From: Ideonella sp. WA131b
Lineage (GTDB): Bacteria > Pseudomonadota > Gammaproteobacteria > Burkholderiales > Burkholderiaceae_C
Direction of reading: 5' to 3'
NCBI GenBank assembly: GCA_023657425.1
Contig: JAGTJW010000001.1
Location: 744,001 to 808,000, forward strand
Length of the DNA: 64,000 nucleotides
Positions 1 to 7,380 of the stretch are shown one piece after another. Every line of letters begins with the position of its first letter. Positions within the stretch are counted from its first letter, which is position 1. The translations under genes and the position numbers were made by a program. Below the pieces are notes generated by a model. The model did no database searches. It was not told where the DNA came from and worked only from the letters and a program-made list of their open reading frames with translations.

Positions 1-960
1 CTGGTCGGGCAGGTAGCCGAGCTGGACGAAGTCGTTGGAGGCCAGGGCCTTGCCGTCGTAGTTGAGCAGGCGCAGCACGGCGTCGAAGCCGTAGCGCTCG
101 GGGGCGCTCTGGAAACGCAGCTCGGCCGAGCGCACGCTGGGCGGCATGCGGATGAAGCCGGCCTGCCGGAAACCGGGCTGGAAGGCCCCTTCGCCACGCG
201 CCACGCTGCGGCCGTCGCACTTGGCGTACAGCGCGCCCACCAGCTGGTAGGCCTCGCGCGGGTTGAGGTACTCCTGGATGACGATCTCGCCGTCGACGCG
301 GAAGCCGACGTAGCTGCGCTCGGACTCGGCACCGGCCACGGCGCTGTCGCGCACGCGGATGTGGATGTCGGAGGCGTTGAGCTGGATGGCGCCCAGGATC
401 CAGGCCTCGATGTGGCGGTCGAACACCGTGCCGGCGGTCTTCTCGCGCCGCTCGGCCACGTTGGTGGGGCGCGCGGTGAGCTCGCTGAGCGCACCGACCT
501 CGATGAGGTGTTCGGCCGTGATGTCGACCTTGTGCCGCGAGCCCAGGGCCAGGCGGAAGGCCTGCAGCGCCACCGTGCCCCTGACAGTGGGCAGGTAGAC
601 GAGCACGCCCTGGCGGCGCGAGCGGCTGCCGCGGGCCCGCGGCAGCAGCAGGCAGACCATGGCACCGGCCATCAGCTCACGTTCGGCCGGCGAGAGCAAG
701 CCGCGCGTGTCGGCCGTGTCGCCGAACAGGCCCAGGTGGACGGGTACGCGGCGGCGCAGCTCGTCCAGGCTGGCGATCGGCTCGGCTGGGGCGTAGGCCG
801 GCAACGTGGCCGCGGCGTCGCTCGGGTCGTCAGCGGCTGCGGCGGCCGCAGCGGCCGTGGCGACCGCGGGCGCGTCGGCGCGGGGCGGCGTTCGCCCCGG
901 TCGCCAGGCGCCGGGCTTGAGCGAGCGCAGGCCGGAGGTGAATTGGGTGCGCCAGGTCAT
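1..960 (-). CDS. pilQ: PilQ/GspE-family pilus assembly ATPase (partial, 3' end off window)
   Basis: Motor ATPase of the GspE/PilB/PilQ superfamily, expected at the cytoplasmic face of the inner membrane to drive type IVb pilus assembly. Only 320 codons from the ATG at 960 are inside the window; there is no stop before the edge. After an Ala-rich low-complexity stretch (about residues 30-55) comes an N-terminal domain and then the family signature NASDIHI at residues 195-201 (consensus GASDIHIEP), followed by YVGFRVDGEI. The Walker A and B motifs must lie outside the window. The ATG overlaps the stop of the upstream gene by 4 bases (ATGA), so translation is probably coupled. The symbol follows R64 operon order and is an inference; a type II secretion or conjugation ATPase is the alternative. 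Confidence 0.8.
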   Translation of the reverse strand, partial: MTWRTQFTSGLRSLKPGAWRPGRTPPRADAPAVATAAAAAAAADDPSDAAATLPAYAPAEPIASLDELRRRVPVHLGLFGDTADTRGLLSPAERELMAGAMVCLLLPRARGSRSRRQGVLVYLPTVRGTVALQAFRLALGSRHKVDITAEHLIEVGALSELTARPTNVAERREKTAGTVFDRHIEAWILGAIQLNASDIHIRVRDSAVAGAESERSYVGFRVDGEIVIQEYLNPREAYQLVGALYAKCDGRSVARGEGAFQPGFRQAGFIRMPPSVRSAELRFQSAPERYGFDAVLRLLNYDGKALASNDFVQLGYLPDQ

Positions 961-1622
961 GGCTGGAGCGTGGCCCGCGGTTCCGGGCCCGGGGTGGTGG
1001 CCGCAACACTGAGCGCAGCGGCCGGCGTGGCGCCCGCGAAGTCGAGCACGACGGTTGCGGTGCCCGTGCGCCGGTTGGCCTCTTGGGTGGTGCGCGTCAT
1101 TTCGACCCGGCCCTCGGCCGGCAGGATGGCCCGCAGCGTCCAGCCGCTGGCGCCGAGCGGCTGGCCGGCCCGCGCCAGGCTGTGGTCGACGTCTTGCCAG
1201 CGGACGACGGCGACCTCGCGGCCGGGGCGGCCCAGGATGGCCACCAGCCGGGGCTGCTTGGAGCCGGCCGCCCCATCGCGCGGTGCGAGGGCGGCCTCCA
1301 GCACGATGCCGCCCTGGGGCAGCGGGCCCGGCGAGGCTTGCAGCGCGGCGCGCACCGCGGGAGTCAGCTCGGGGGTGGAGGCGGGCGCGCGCCGCTTGCG
1401 GTCGGCTTCGATCAGGGCGCGCAGCGCATCAACCCCTGCAGGCGAAGCGGCTGCGGGCGTGGCGGGCGCGGAAGCCGCCGGGGCCCCGGCGGGGGCACGA
1501 CCGGCCGAGGCCGCGGACGCGGGCGCGGGCTGCGCCAGGGCCTGCAGCGGCACCAGGAAAGGGGCCAGGATCAGCAAGCAGGCGGCCACCGTGCGGCGGG
1601 CCTTGCGGGTGTCACTGGACAT
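957..1622 (-). CDS. pilP: Type IVb pilus protein PilP-like, exported
   Basis: A 221-residue protein with a Sec signal peptide (charged SSDTRKARR, then a hydrophobic core to about residue 30, ending LQALAQ) and an Ala/Pro-rich linker before a small periplasmic domain. I assign it to PilP by position between the PilO-like and PilQ-like genes and by size; sequence recognition alone is weak. PilP proteins link the inner-membrane platform to the outer-membrane secretin. The start at 1622 is chosen over an upstream in-frame ATG because a strong ribosome binding site, AGGAGA, lies 5 bases before it; this makes the gene overlap the end of pilO by 11 bases. Confidence 0.68.
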   Translation of the reverse strand: MSSDTRKARRTVAACLLILAPFLVPLQALAQPAPASAASAGRAPAGAPAASAPATPAAASPAGVDALRALIEADRKRRAPASTPELTPAVRAALQASPGPLPQGGIVLEAALAPRDGAAGSKQPRLVAILGRPGREVAVVRWQDVDHSLARAGQPLGASGWTLRAILPAEGRVEMTRTTQEANRRTGTATVVLDFAGATPAAALSVAATTPGPEPRATLQP

Positions 1623-2955
1623 AGAAGTCTCCTGCAATGCGTATCGTGGGCACAGCGCCGCCGCCGGCGCCGCCGAGCAGCGGGCCGCCGGTAGCCGGGA
1701 AGCTGAGGCTCACGCTGGTGGCCGAAAAGCTGGCCGGCCACAGGCCCAGCACCTGCGTCAGCCGGTCCAGGGGGCCGACGAGCGTCCAGCCGCCGACCTT
1801 GAGGCTGCGGTCTCCTGCCTCGGAAAACTGCGAGCCAGCGCCGCCTTCTGAGCCCAGGGGCACGGGGGTGCTGAGCGAGGCGTCGAGGCCGAACTCGCGC
1901 AGGAGCTGGAACTGCGAGCCGACGATGGCCATGAACTGCGGGAAGGACTGGACCTGGCTGGTGTTCACCGTGGCCGCCATCGGCTGCAGCCGGGCGCGCG
2001 TGGTCAGGCCCCGCAGGTCGGACGACAGCGTGATGTCGGCATCGTCGATCGGAAAGTTGGTGCGGAAGTCAAGGAAGGTGGCGGTGCCTTCGCGCGTCCA
2101 CTGCAGCTCGCAGCTGCCCGTGCCGCCGGGGACCACCTTGCAGTGGACTTCCTTGAGGCTCCAGCCGCGCACGTCCAGCGGCGTGCGCGCGACCGTGCCC
2201 AGCACCTCGGAGACGACCGTGTCCACGGGCACGAGCGGGCGGGCCTGCAGGGCCGTGCGCACGCGGGCGGCGCGCTGGGTGACAGGGTTGGAGGTCAGCC
2301 GCGCTTGTTCTTCGTCGCGGGCGGCCTGGGCCTTCTCGTGCCATTGCCAGCCGCCCACCAGGGCCAAGACGGCGGGAATGGCCACGATCAAGGTGCGCTG
2401 CGCGGCCGGCATGGGCGGCAGGGCCTGCAAGGTCCCGCTGTCCCAGGCCTGCGGCACGACGGGCAGCTCCAGCAGGTGAAGCTGGATCCCTTCGGGCAGC
2501 GCCTGCTCCACGCCGTGGAGCCCGGGCTCCGCGCACACGGTTTGCAGGCCGTGCAGATCAAGCTGCCGCGCCAGCTCGCGCAGGATGGCCTCGGGGGGGC
2601 CGACAAGGTCCAGGCCGGGCGCCGGGCGCCCCTGGAGCGCGACCACGAGCGACCACTGCGCGTCCGTGATGCGGAAGACATAGGCAGCGGAGTCGCTGCG
2701 CATCCGGGCCAGGGCCGAGGCGAAGGCAACGAGCTTGGCCGCCGGCTTGACGCCGCGCGGCAGCCGCGCAAAGCCGGTGACGCTGTGGGGATCGGCATCG
2801 GGGGCCGGATGGACCACATAGCGCTGTGAACGCTGCGCCAGGCCGCGCTGGCGGATCTCGGCCGCGGTCATCGGCCGCTGGCTATAGACCCAGTCAAGCC
2901 CGAAGACCAGGCCGACGCCGTGCCAGTCGAGAAGCTGGGTGGCGCTGCGGTTCAT
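1612..2955 (-). CDS. pilO: Type IVb pilus protein PilO-like (PilO2 family)
   Basis: A 447-residue bitopic inner-membrane protein resembling PilO of R64-type pili. A soluble N-terminal domain (residues 1-185) has a conserved-looking opening, GVGLVFGLDWVY at 13-24. One transmembrane helix follows at about 187-204, then a short basic/acidic helical segment and a C-terminal domain rich in beta-strand-like sequence ending DFYVQ. Such proteins scaffold the assembly ATPase and connect to the periplasmic partners. The ATG at 2955 overlaps the upstream secretin stop by 4 bases. A much longer reading frame extends upstream but only reads through the secretin gene in another frame. Confidence 0.72.
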   Translation of the reverse strand: MNRSATQLLDWHGVGLVFGLDWVYSQRPMTAAEIRQRGLAQRSQRYVVHPAPDADPHSVTGFARLPRGVKPAAKLVAFASALARMRSDSAAYVFRITDAQWSLVVALQGRPAPGLDLVGPPEAILRELARQLDLHGLQTVCAEPGLHGVEQALPEGIQLHLLELPVVPQAWDSGTLQALPPMPAAQRTLIVAIPAVLALVGGWQWHEKAQAARDEEQARLTSNPVTQRAARVRTALQARPLVPVDTVVSEVLGTVARTPLDVRGWSLKEVHCKVVPGGTGSCELQWTREGTATFLDFRTNFPIDDADITLSSDLRGLTTRARLQPMAATVNTSQVQSFPQFMAIVGSQFQLLREFGLDASLSTPVPLGSEGGAGSQFSEAGDRSLKVGGWTLVGPLDRLTQVLGLWPASFSATSVSLSFPATGGPLLGGAGGGAVPTIRIAGDFYVQ

Positions 2956-4730
2956 CGCGGGTTGGCCACCGTGGCGCGCATGATGATGACCAGGCGCTCC
3001 CGCGTCGTGCGGCCGCGCGCCGAGGTGCCGATGACGCCGCGGGGGTCGAGCGCGTTGCGCTGGCCTTCGTCGTTGGTGAACTCGTAGGCCTGGAAGGCGA
3101 CGTACTCGCCGGAGCGCAGGATCACGGGGTTCTGGCTCGTCATGTACGAGACGTTCGGCGACTGCACCGTCTGGTTGCCGGACGTGAAGGTGTTGAGCGA
3201 GTCGAGGTTGGAGATCGACAGCACCATGTCGACGAGGATGCGGTCGCCGGACAGCATGGACGGGATGACCCGGAACACGAAGCCGGTGTTGACGACGGAC
3301 TGCGTGATGCCGGGCTGCGTCACCACCGTGGTGCCGCCGGAGGAGGTGGAGCCGCCGGACGTGGTCTGCGACACGTAGGACAGGCTCTGGGCCTTCTGGA
3401 AGGTGACGGGGAAGTTGTTGCGCGTGAGCTGCTGCCCGGCATGCAGCGTGCGGGCGTTGCCGATGCGGGCAATGGCCGAGGCCAGGGCGGTGCCGATGTC
3501 GGCCGAGTTGTTGAGGACGACCCCGCCGCCTTGGGAGGAAGCCAGGGACTGCGGCGACAGCAGCCGCATGCTGACGTTCGGGTAGGCCGAGAGGATGTTG
3601 CGGAACACGCCGTCCCAGGCAAGGCCGAAGTCTTCGGACTCCTCGGTGGAGACGGACATCACGCGCACGTCCAGCACCAGCATCTTCGAAAGCATGGTGT
3701 TGTGCTCGTCGACGATGCGGGCCACGCGGTCCAGCGTGGCGCGTGTGTCGCGCACCAGCAGCGAGCTGGTGGTGCTGGAGTAGACGGCCGAGCCACCGGC
3801 CGTGAGCACGGTGCGCACCTTGCACTCGAGCGAGGCCCAGCTGCCGACGCCGCCGGACCCGTTTTGCGAACCGCCGGACCCGCCGCCGGCGCCGCTGCCG
3901 CCGGCGCCACTGCCGCCCGAGCCGGCACCGCACTGAGACTGGTTGACGTTGCCGCCACTGCCGCCGCCCGCGGGGGCCGACGAGGAGCCGCCGGGCCCGC
4001 CCTGGCCGCCGCTGCCACCCAGGGGCCCTACCGCAAAGGGAACCGATTCGAACTGCGCCGGCAGGTCTTCGATCTGGAAGGAACGGCTGATGAAGCGCGA
4101 GAAGTGGATCTCGCCGCCCTCGTAGGCCCACTCCACCCCGGCCATGGCCGACAGCGAGGACAGCACCTCGCGCACCGAGCCCACCAGGTTGACCTCCAGC
4201 CGCGGCAGCTGCGCGAAGGCGCCGTCGAGCGTGGCCTCGGCCCGCAGGGCCTCGGTGCGCACCGGTGACACGCCGGTGCGGTCGCCCGAGCCTGCCGCGC
4301 CCTGCGCGGAGACCGGGCCCGAACCCTCGGTGCGGCGGGTCAGGTCGGGATCCAGCCGCACCGGCAGGTGGAGCTGGCTGGACAGGACGCGGGCGATCCG
4401 GGGCAGCGACACCGGCTCGTTGCCGAACTGCAGGGTGATGGGGCTGTCGAAAACGGGCGGCAGGGTCGCCTCTTCGCGCACCGAGGCCCCGGTGGAGATG
4501 GAGGCCCGGGTGACGAAGGGCACGTCATCGCGCCGGAAGCTGGCGACAGCCGGTGGGCCGTTGCGCGGATCGACCACCGGTGCCGGGGCCGCGGCGGGCG
4601 GGATCGGCAACTGGTTCTGGCCTTCGATGGCACGTCGCTGGGGCGCCGAGGTGCAGGCAGTCAGCCCGTACGACAAGGCCAGCACAGCGATGGCGGCAAG
4701 GGAGGGTGAGACGCGCATGGATCGACTCAT
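2952..4730 (-). CDS. pilN: PilN-like lipoprotein secretin of type IVb pilus
   Basis: Outer-membrane secretin through which the pilus would be extruded; 592 residues. The start at 4730 gives a lipoprotein signal with lipobox LTAC and lipidated Cys26. Residues about 90-230 form N-domains, including SREVLSSL-like and VEWAYEGGEIHF segments. A glycine/serine-rich linker follows at about 238-297 containing Cys267, with Cys303 just after it. The secretin core occupies about 350-592, with VVNTGFVFRVIPSML and LRSGEYVAFQAYE resembling the conserved beta-barrel region and a final RERLVIIMRATV strand. It overlaps pilO by 4 bases and starts 4 bases after pilL. The Gly/Ser linker is longer than I expect for the family. 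Confidence 0.82.
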   Translation of the reverse strand: MSRSMRVSPSLAAIAVLALSYGLTACTSAPQRRAIEGQNQLPIPPAAAPAPVVDPRNGPPAVASFRRDDVPFVTRASISTGASVREEATLPPVFDSPITLQFGNEPVSLPRIARVLSSQLHLPVRLDPDLTRRTEGSGPVSAQGAAGSGDRTGVSPVRTEALRAEATLDGAFAQLPRLEVNLVGSVREVLSSLSAMAGVEWAYEGGEIHFSRFISRSFQIEDLPAQFESVPFAVGPLGGSGGQGGPGGSSSAPAGGGSGGNVNQSQCGAGSGGSGAGGSGAGGGSGGSQNGSGGVGSWASLECKVRTVLTAGGSAVYSSTTSSLLVRDTRATLDRVARIVDEHNTMLSKMLVLDVRVMSVSTEESEDFGLAWDGVFRNILSAYPNVSMRLLSPQSLASSQGGGVVLNNSADIGTALASAIARIGNARTLHAGQQLTRNNFPVTFQKAQSLSYVSQTTSGGSTSSGGTTVVTQPGITQSVVNTGFVFRVIPSMLSGDRILVDMVLSISNLDSLNTFTSGNQTVQSPNVSYMTSQNPVILRSGEYVAFQAYEFTNDEGQRNALDPRGVIGTSARGRTTRERLVIIMRATVANPR

Positions 4731-4734
4731 GGGG

Positions 4735-5802
4735 TCAACGAGCGTTCGCCAACATGACACGCACGACGTTGTTGCGGTAAGCGACGATCGCCAGTGGCGT
4801 GTCGGCTTGCGCCAGGGTCTTGGACAACTGCTCGAGGGCTTGCCACAGGTTCCCCTTGAACACGGCGTCGGCGTTGACGGCGACGGTCTGCGGCGCGTCC
4901 CAGACAACCTGCACGCAGGCAGGCGCCGCCCAGCGCTCCAGGGCCTTGCGCAGCGAACCGTCGGAGCGGAAGACGTGCCACTCGCGGGGGGCCTCAGGGT
5001 CGATGCTGGGCCGGCGCAGCACGCGCACCTCGCGCGCCGGCACGTCGACGACGGCCGTCATGCCGTCGAAGCGGCGCACCACGTCATCCATGACTCGCAG
5101 CCAGTCGGGGCCGGCCGCCCATTCGGTGATGGCTTGCTGCGGCACGCAGGCGGCCGCTCGGACGTTGTACTCGGGGGGTACCAGCGTGCGCAGCGCGTCC
5201 GCCAGAGTGCGGTCGACGCCGGACTGCCGGACGGGACGCTGCACGGGCGCGCCGACCACCGCGACCCGGCGCAGCGGCACCGTTCGCGGCACCGCCTCGG
5301 ACGGCCGGGCGGGCTCGGCCTCGATGGCGAGCCAGAAGTCGATGCGCCGGCCGGCCGTGTCGATGCGGGCGTTGACGCCCTTGCCGGCGAGGGCCGAGGC
5401 CAGCAGGCGCTGCCAGTCGGCCCCGGCGTTCCAGCGGACCTGAAGTGTTGCGAGTTGGCGACGGACGCCCGGGCTCACCACCACCTGGAAGCCGTCCGGC
5501 ACGAGAGTGGCCATGGCCAGCGCAAGGTTGCCCGCTCCGGCCTTGGTGATGGGCGGCGACAAGGCGACGGCGCCAGGGGGCGCATCGCCGAGGTAGACCA
5601 GGGGCTGCTCGGAAGCAGGCTTGGCGCTCTCCGACGGCCCGACGTCGGCCGCCGAAGCGCCCGCCGCGAAGGCCAGAAGGACCCCCCCCAGGCCGAGCGC
5701 CGCCGCGACCGTGGCCGGCCCTCGCCCAGCGCCCGGCAGGGGCTTGGATGTCGGCCTCGGCCCGTGGGCGGAGAAGCGGTGGCAGCGAAAAAGTGCTTTC
5801 AA
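4735..5802 (-). CDS. pilL: PilL-like type IVb pilus protein with TcpQ-like repeats
   Basis: A periplasmic or lipid-anchored accessory protein of the pilus, 355 residues from a proposed TTG start at 5802. The N-terminus has a signal peptide-like segment (VAAALGLGGVLLAFAAGASA, about 38-57). Three similar modules then follow. Each has a V-P-x-x-aromatic-x-V opening, a W...DW-x-x-hydrophobic helix and a D...V strand (openings FQVVV, YNVRA and VQVVW). The last matches the TcpQ C-terminal domain in pattern (REWHVFRSDGSLRKALERWA, then YRNNVVRV). The start is uncertain: no ATG lies close upstream, and TTG 5802 is favoured because a good promoter places the transcript start about 26 bases before it. 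First gene of the pilus operon. Confidence 0.66.
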   Translation of the reverse strand: MKALFRCHRFSAHGPRPTSKPLPGAGRGPATVAAALGLGGVLLAFAAGASAADVGPSESAKPASEQPLVYLGDAPPGAVALSPPITKAGAGNLALAMATLVPDGFQVVVSPGVRRQLATLQVRWNAGADWQRLLASALAGKGVNARIDTAGRRIDFWLAIEAEPARPSEAVPRTVPLRRVAVVGAPVQRPVRQSGVDRTLADALRTLVPPEYNVRAAACVPQQAITEWAAGPDWLRVMDDVVRRFDGMTAVVDVPAREVRVLRRPSIDPEAPREWHVFRSDGSLRKALERWAAPACVQVVWDAPQTVAVNADAVFKGNLWQALEQLSKTLAQADTPLAIVAYRNNVVRVMLANAR

Positions 5803-5834
5803 TTCAGTGATTTGCTGATGTAAGCTCAAAACAC

Positions 5835-5863
5835 ACTTTAACCACACATCAATCGTTTGGCAA
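5835..5863 (-). promoter_or_regulatory. Sigma-70-like promoter of the pil operon
   Basis: On the minus strand TTGCCA (5858-5863) and TAAAGT (5835-5840) are separated by exactly 17 bases. They match the -35 and -10 consensus at 5 of 6 and 4 of 6 positions. The site lies just upstream of the pilL-like gene and overlaps the start of the divergent gene at 5876, so the two units may interfere. Confidence 0.55.
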
Positions 5864-5875
5864 TGGGGATTGCAG

Positions 5876-6193
5876 ATGAATGCGATGCAGCGAGCTAAGC
5901 GCCTCGAATCGATGGCCCGTCCGCTGGAGCACGGCAGCACCGACGCGAATCCACCTGGAAAGGGGTTGGCCTCGGGTTCAGGCCTTGAACAGAATGGCCG
6001 CCCTGGTGGGCTCGTGGTGGTGGCGCCCTTGCGCGGGGCGCAGTCCACGCAGCCCAGGCAACAAGGTCCACGCAATTGGGCCTACCGCTTGCGGGCCGGC
6101 CTGGTGGTGGTGCTGGCGCTCGTCGGCCTGATCATGCTGGCCACGCAGGTGTCCATGGTTGTGGTTCCGGCGCAACAAGCGGCCACCCCTTGA
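5876..6193 (+). CDS. Hypothetical single-pass membrane protein
   Basis: I do not recognise this 105-residue protein. It has a hydrophilic, Gly/Pro-rich N-terminal part (residues 1-70) and one transmembrane helix near the C-terminus (about 76-95), leaving a short tail. The ATG at 5876 is preferred because GGGG lies 7 bases upstream. It is the first of three closely spaced plus-strand genes ending in a lytic transglycosylase and is divergent from the pilus operon, so a role as a small pilus accessory protein is possible but unproven. Confidence 0.5.
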   Translation: MNAMQRAKRLESMARPLEHGSTDANPPGKGLASGSGLEQNGRPGGLVVVAPLRGAQSTQPRQQGPRNWAYRLRAGLVVVLALVGLIMLATQVSMVVVPAQQAATP

Positions 6194-6214
6194 TGCGACG
6201 GCAATGGAGTGCGG

Positions 6215-6724
6215 ATGGGTCTGGACACCTTTGTTGTGGCGATGTCGCAGTTCCTGAGCACCTGGCACGCCTGGCTGCTGGTGCTGCCGGGCACCGTGCT
6301 GTCGCTGGGTATCCTGCTCACCGGTGCCCGGATCGGGCTGGTCGGCGGGCTGCACGTGCTGGGCTGGGCTGGGCTGGTCGTGCTGACCCTGCTGTTCTCC
6401 GTCTATGAGCCCACCCCGGGTGGCGGCATCGGACTGCGGTCGCCGCCGCTGGTGGCCATCACCATCGTGCTGTTCATCCCCTTGCTGCGCAGGGTCGGCG
6501 CGGCGGTGGCGGGCGCCGCGACCTTTCTGAGTGCGTTGACGGTCGACTTGGTGATGAACTGGTCGCACCTGCATCGGGGGGTGATCACGGCAGAAAACGT
6601 GATGAGCTCGATCGGCGCCGGCGGCTGGCTGGAGCGGCTGTGGCTGGATCCGCTGGTGGTCGTCATCGCAGCCCTGGCCCTGGGAGCCGCCCGGCCGCAG
6701 CCGATGGAATGGAGCCGGACTTGA
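6215..6724 (+). CDS. Hypothetical polytopic inner-membrane protein
   Basis: A 169-residue protein with about five predicted membrane segments: two in residues 15-60, two in about 75-115 and one near the C-terminus (DPLVVVIAALALGAA). No enzymatic motif is visible. The ATG at 6215 has GGAG 5 bases upstream and the gene follows its neighbour by 21 bases. The end overlaps the next gene's likely start region. It may be an accessory membrane component of the adjacent type IVb pilus system; nothing in the sequence proves this. Confidence 0.55.
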   Translation: MGLDTFVVAMSQFLSTWHAWLLVLPGTVLSLGILLTGARIGLVGGLHVLGWAGLVVLTLLFSVYEPTPGGGIGLRSPPLVAITIVLFIPLLRRVGAAVAGAATFLSALTVDLVMNWSHLHRGVITAENVMSSIGAGGWLERLWLDPLVVVIAALALGAARPQPMEWSRT

Positions 6725-7251
6725 GGCTCAGGGCCCGTCGACTGCTGGCGGCGCTGGGCTTTGCAGCCCTGGCCGGAACGGCGGGGGCCGACACGCTGCG
6801 GGTGCCGCAGTGCCTTTGGAGCGCCGCGGTGCACCACAACGTGCCGCCCCTGGCGCTGTGGGGGATGGCCGCGGTCGAGAGCGACTTCCGGGCCGATGCC
6901 GAGAACCGCAACCGCGACGGCAGCCTCGACCTGGGCATCGCCCAGGTCAACTCCGTCCACTGGCCCCGGTTGAGGGCTTACGGCATCGACCCGCACGCCC
7001 TGCGCGAGCCCTGTCTGAACCTCTACGTGCGGGCCTGGCTGTACCGCGAGAAGATCGTGCGCCACGGCAACACCTGGCAGGCGGTGGGAGCCACCCACTC
7101 CGAGACACCGCCCCTGATGGCGGCCTACGCGCAGCGCGTGGCCAACCGCATCTCGCGCGCCTGCGGCCGGTCGATGGAGGCCTGCCGCGTCGCCAGCCTG
7201 ACGTTGCCGGCCGAGCCCGCGGACGACCCGAGCCCGGGATCAACCCGCTGA
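6709..7251 (+). CDS. Lytic transglycosylase, VirB1/PilT/IagB-like
   Basis: A periplasmic muramidase-type enzyme expected to open local gaps in peptidoglycan for pilus assembly. The 180-residue protein has a signal peptide (LLAALGFAALAGTAGA, about 12-27). A single SLT domain follows, with the catalytic glutamate in AVESDF (Glu57) and LGIAQVNSVHW, equivalent to the GLMQIN motif. R64-type pilus clusters carry such a transglycosylase (PilT), which supports the assignment of this locus. Start choice is open: ATG 6709 overlaps the previous gene; a TTG at 6721 has GGAG 6 bases upstream and would give a cleaner signal peptide. Confidence 0.8.
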   Translation: MEPDLRLRARRLLAALGFAALAGTAGADTLRVPQCLWSAAVHHNVPPLALWGMAAVESDFRADAENRNRDGSLDLGIAQVNSVHWPRLRAYGIDPHALREPCLNLYVRAWLYREKIVRHGNTWQAVGATHSETPPLMAAYAQRVANRISRACGRSMEACRVASLTLPAEPADDPSPGSTR

Positions 7252-7298
7252 CCCGCACGCCGGCCCGCTCATCGGCCCCAGCGGGGCAGGGGCATGGC

Positions 7299-7325
7299 TC
7301 AAGTTCCGTGGCAGGCGACCGAAAC
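7299..7325 (+). promoter_or_regulatory. Candidate sigma-28 (FliA) promoter of the chemoreceptor
   Basis: TCAAGTTC (7299-7306), 11 bases, then ACCGAAAC (7318-7325) resembles the FliA consensus TAAAGTTT-N11-GCCGATAA at 11 of 16 positions with the correct spacing. It lies about 55 bases upstream of the chemoreceptor ATG. The match is only suggestive. Confidence 0.28.
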
Positions 7326-7380
7326 CACTGCGAACGCGTGTTTTCGGTCATGACCCCCATCGGATAGGTATCGATCAGCC

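Noticed and set aside
361..1851. A 496-codon plus-strand frame over pilP/pilQ
   Set aside because: Low-complexity antisense frame; the minus-strand genes overlap tightly and carry signal peptide and ATPase signatures.
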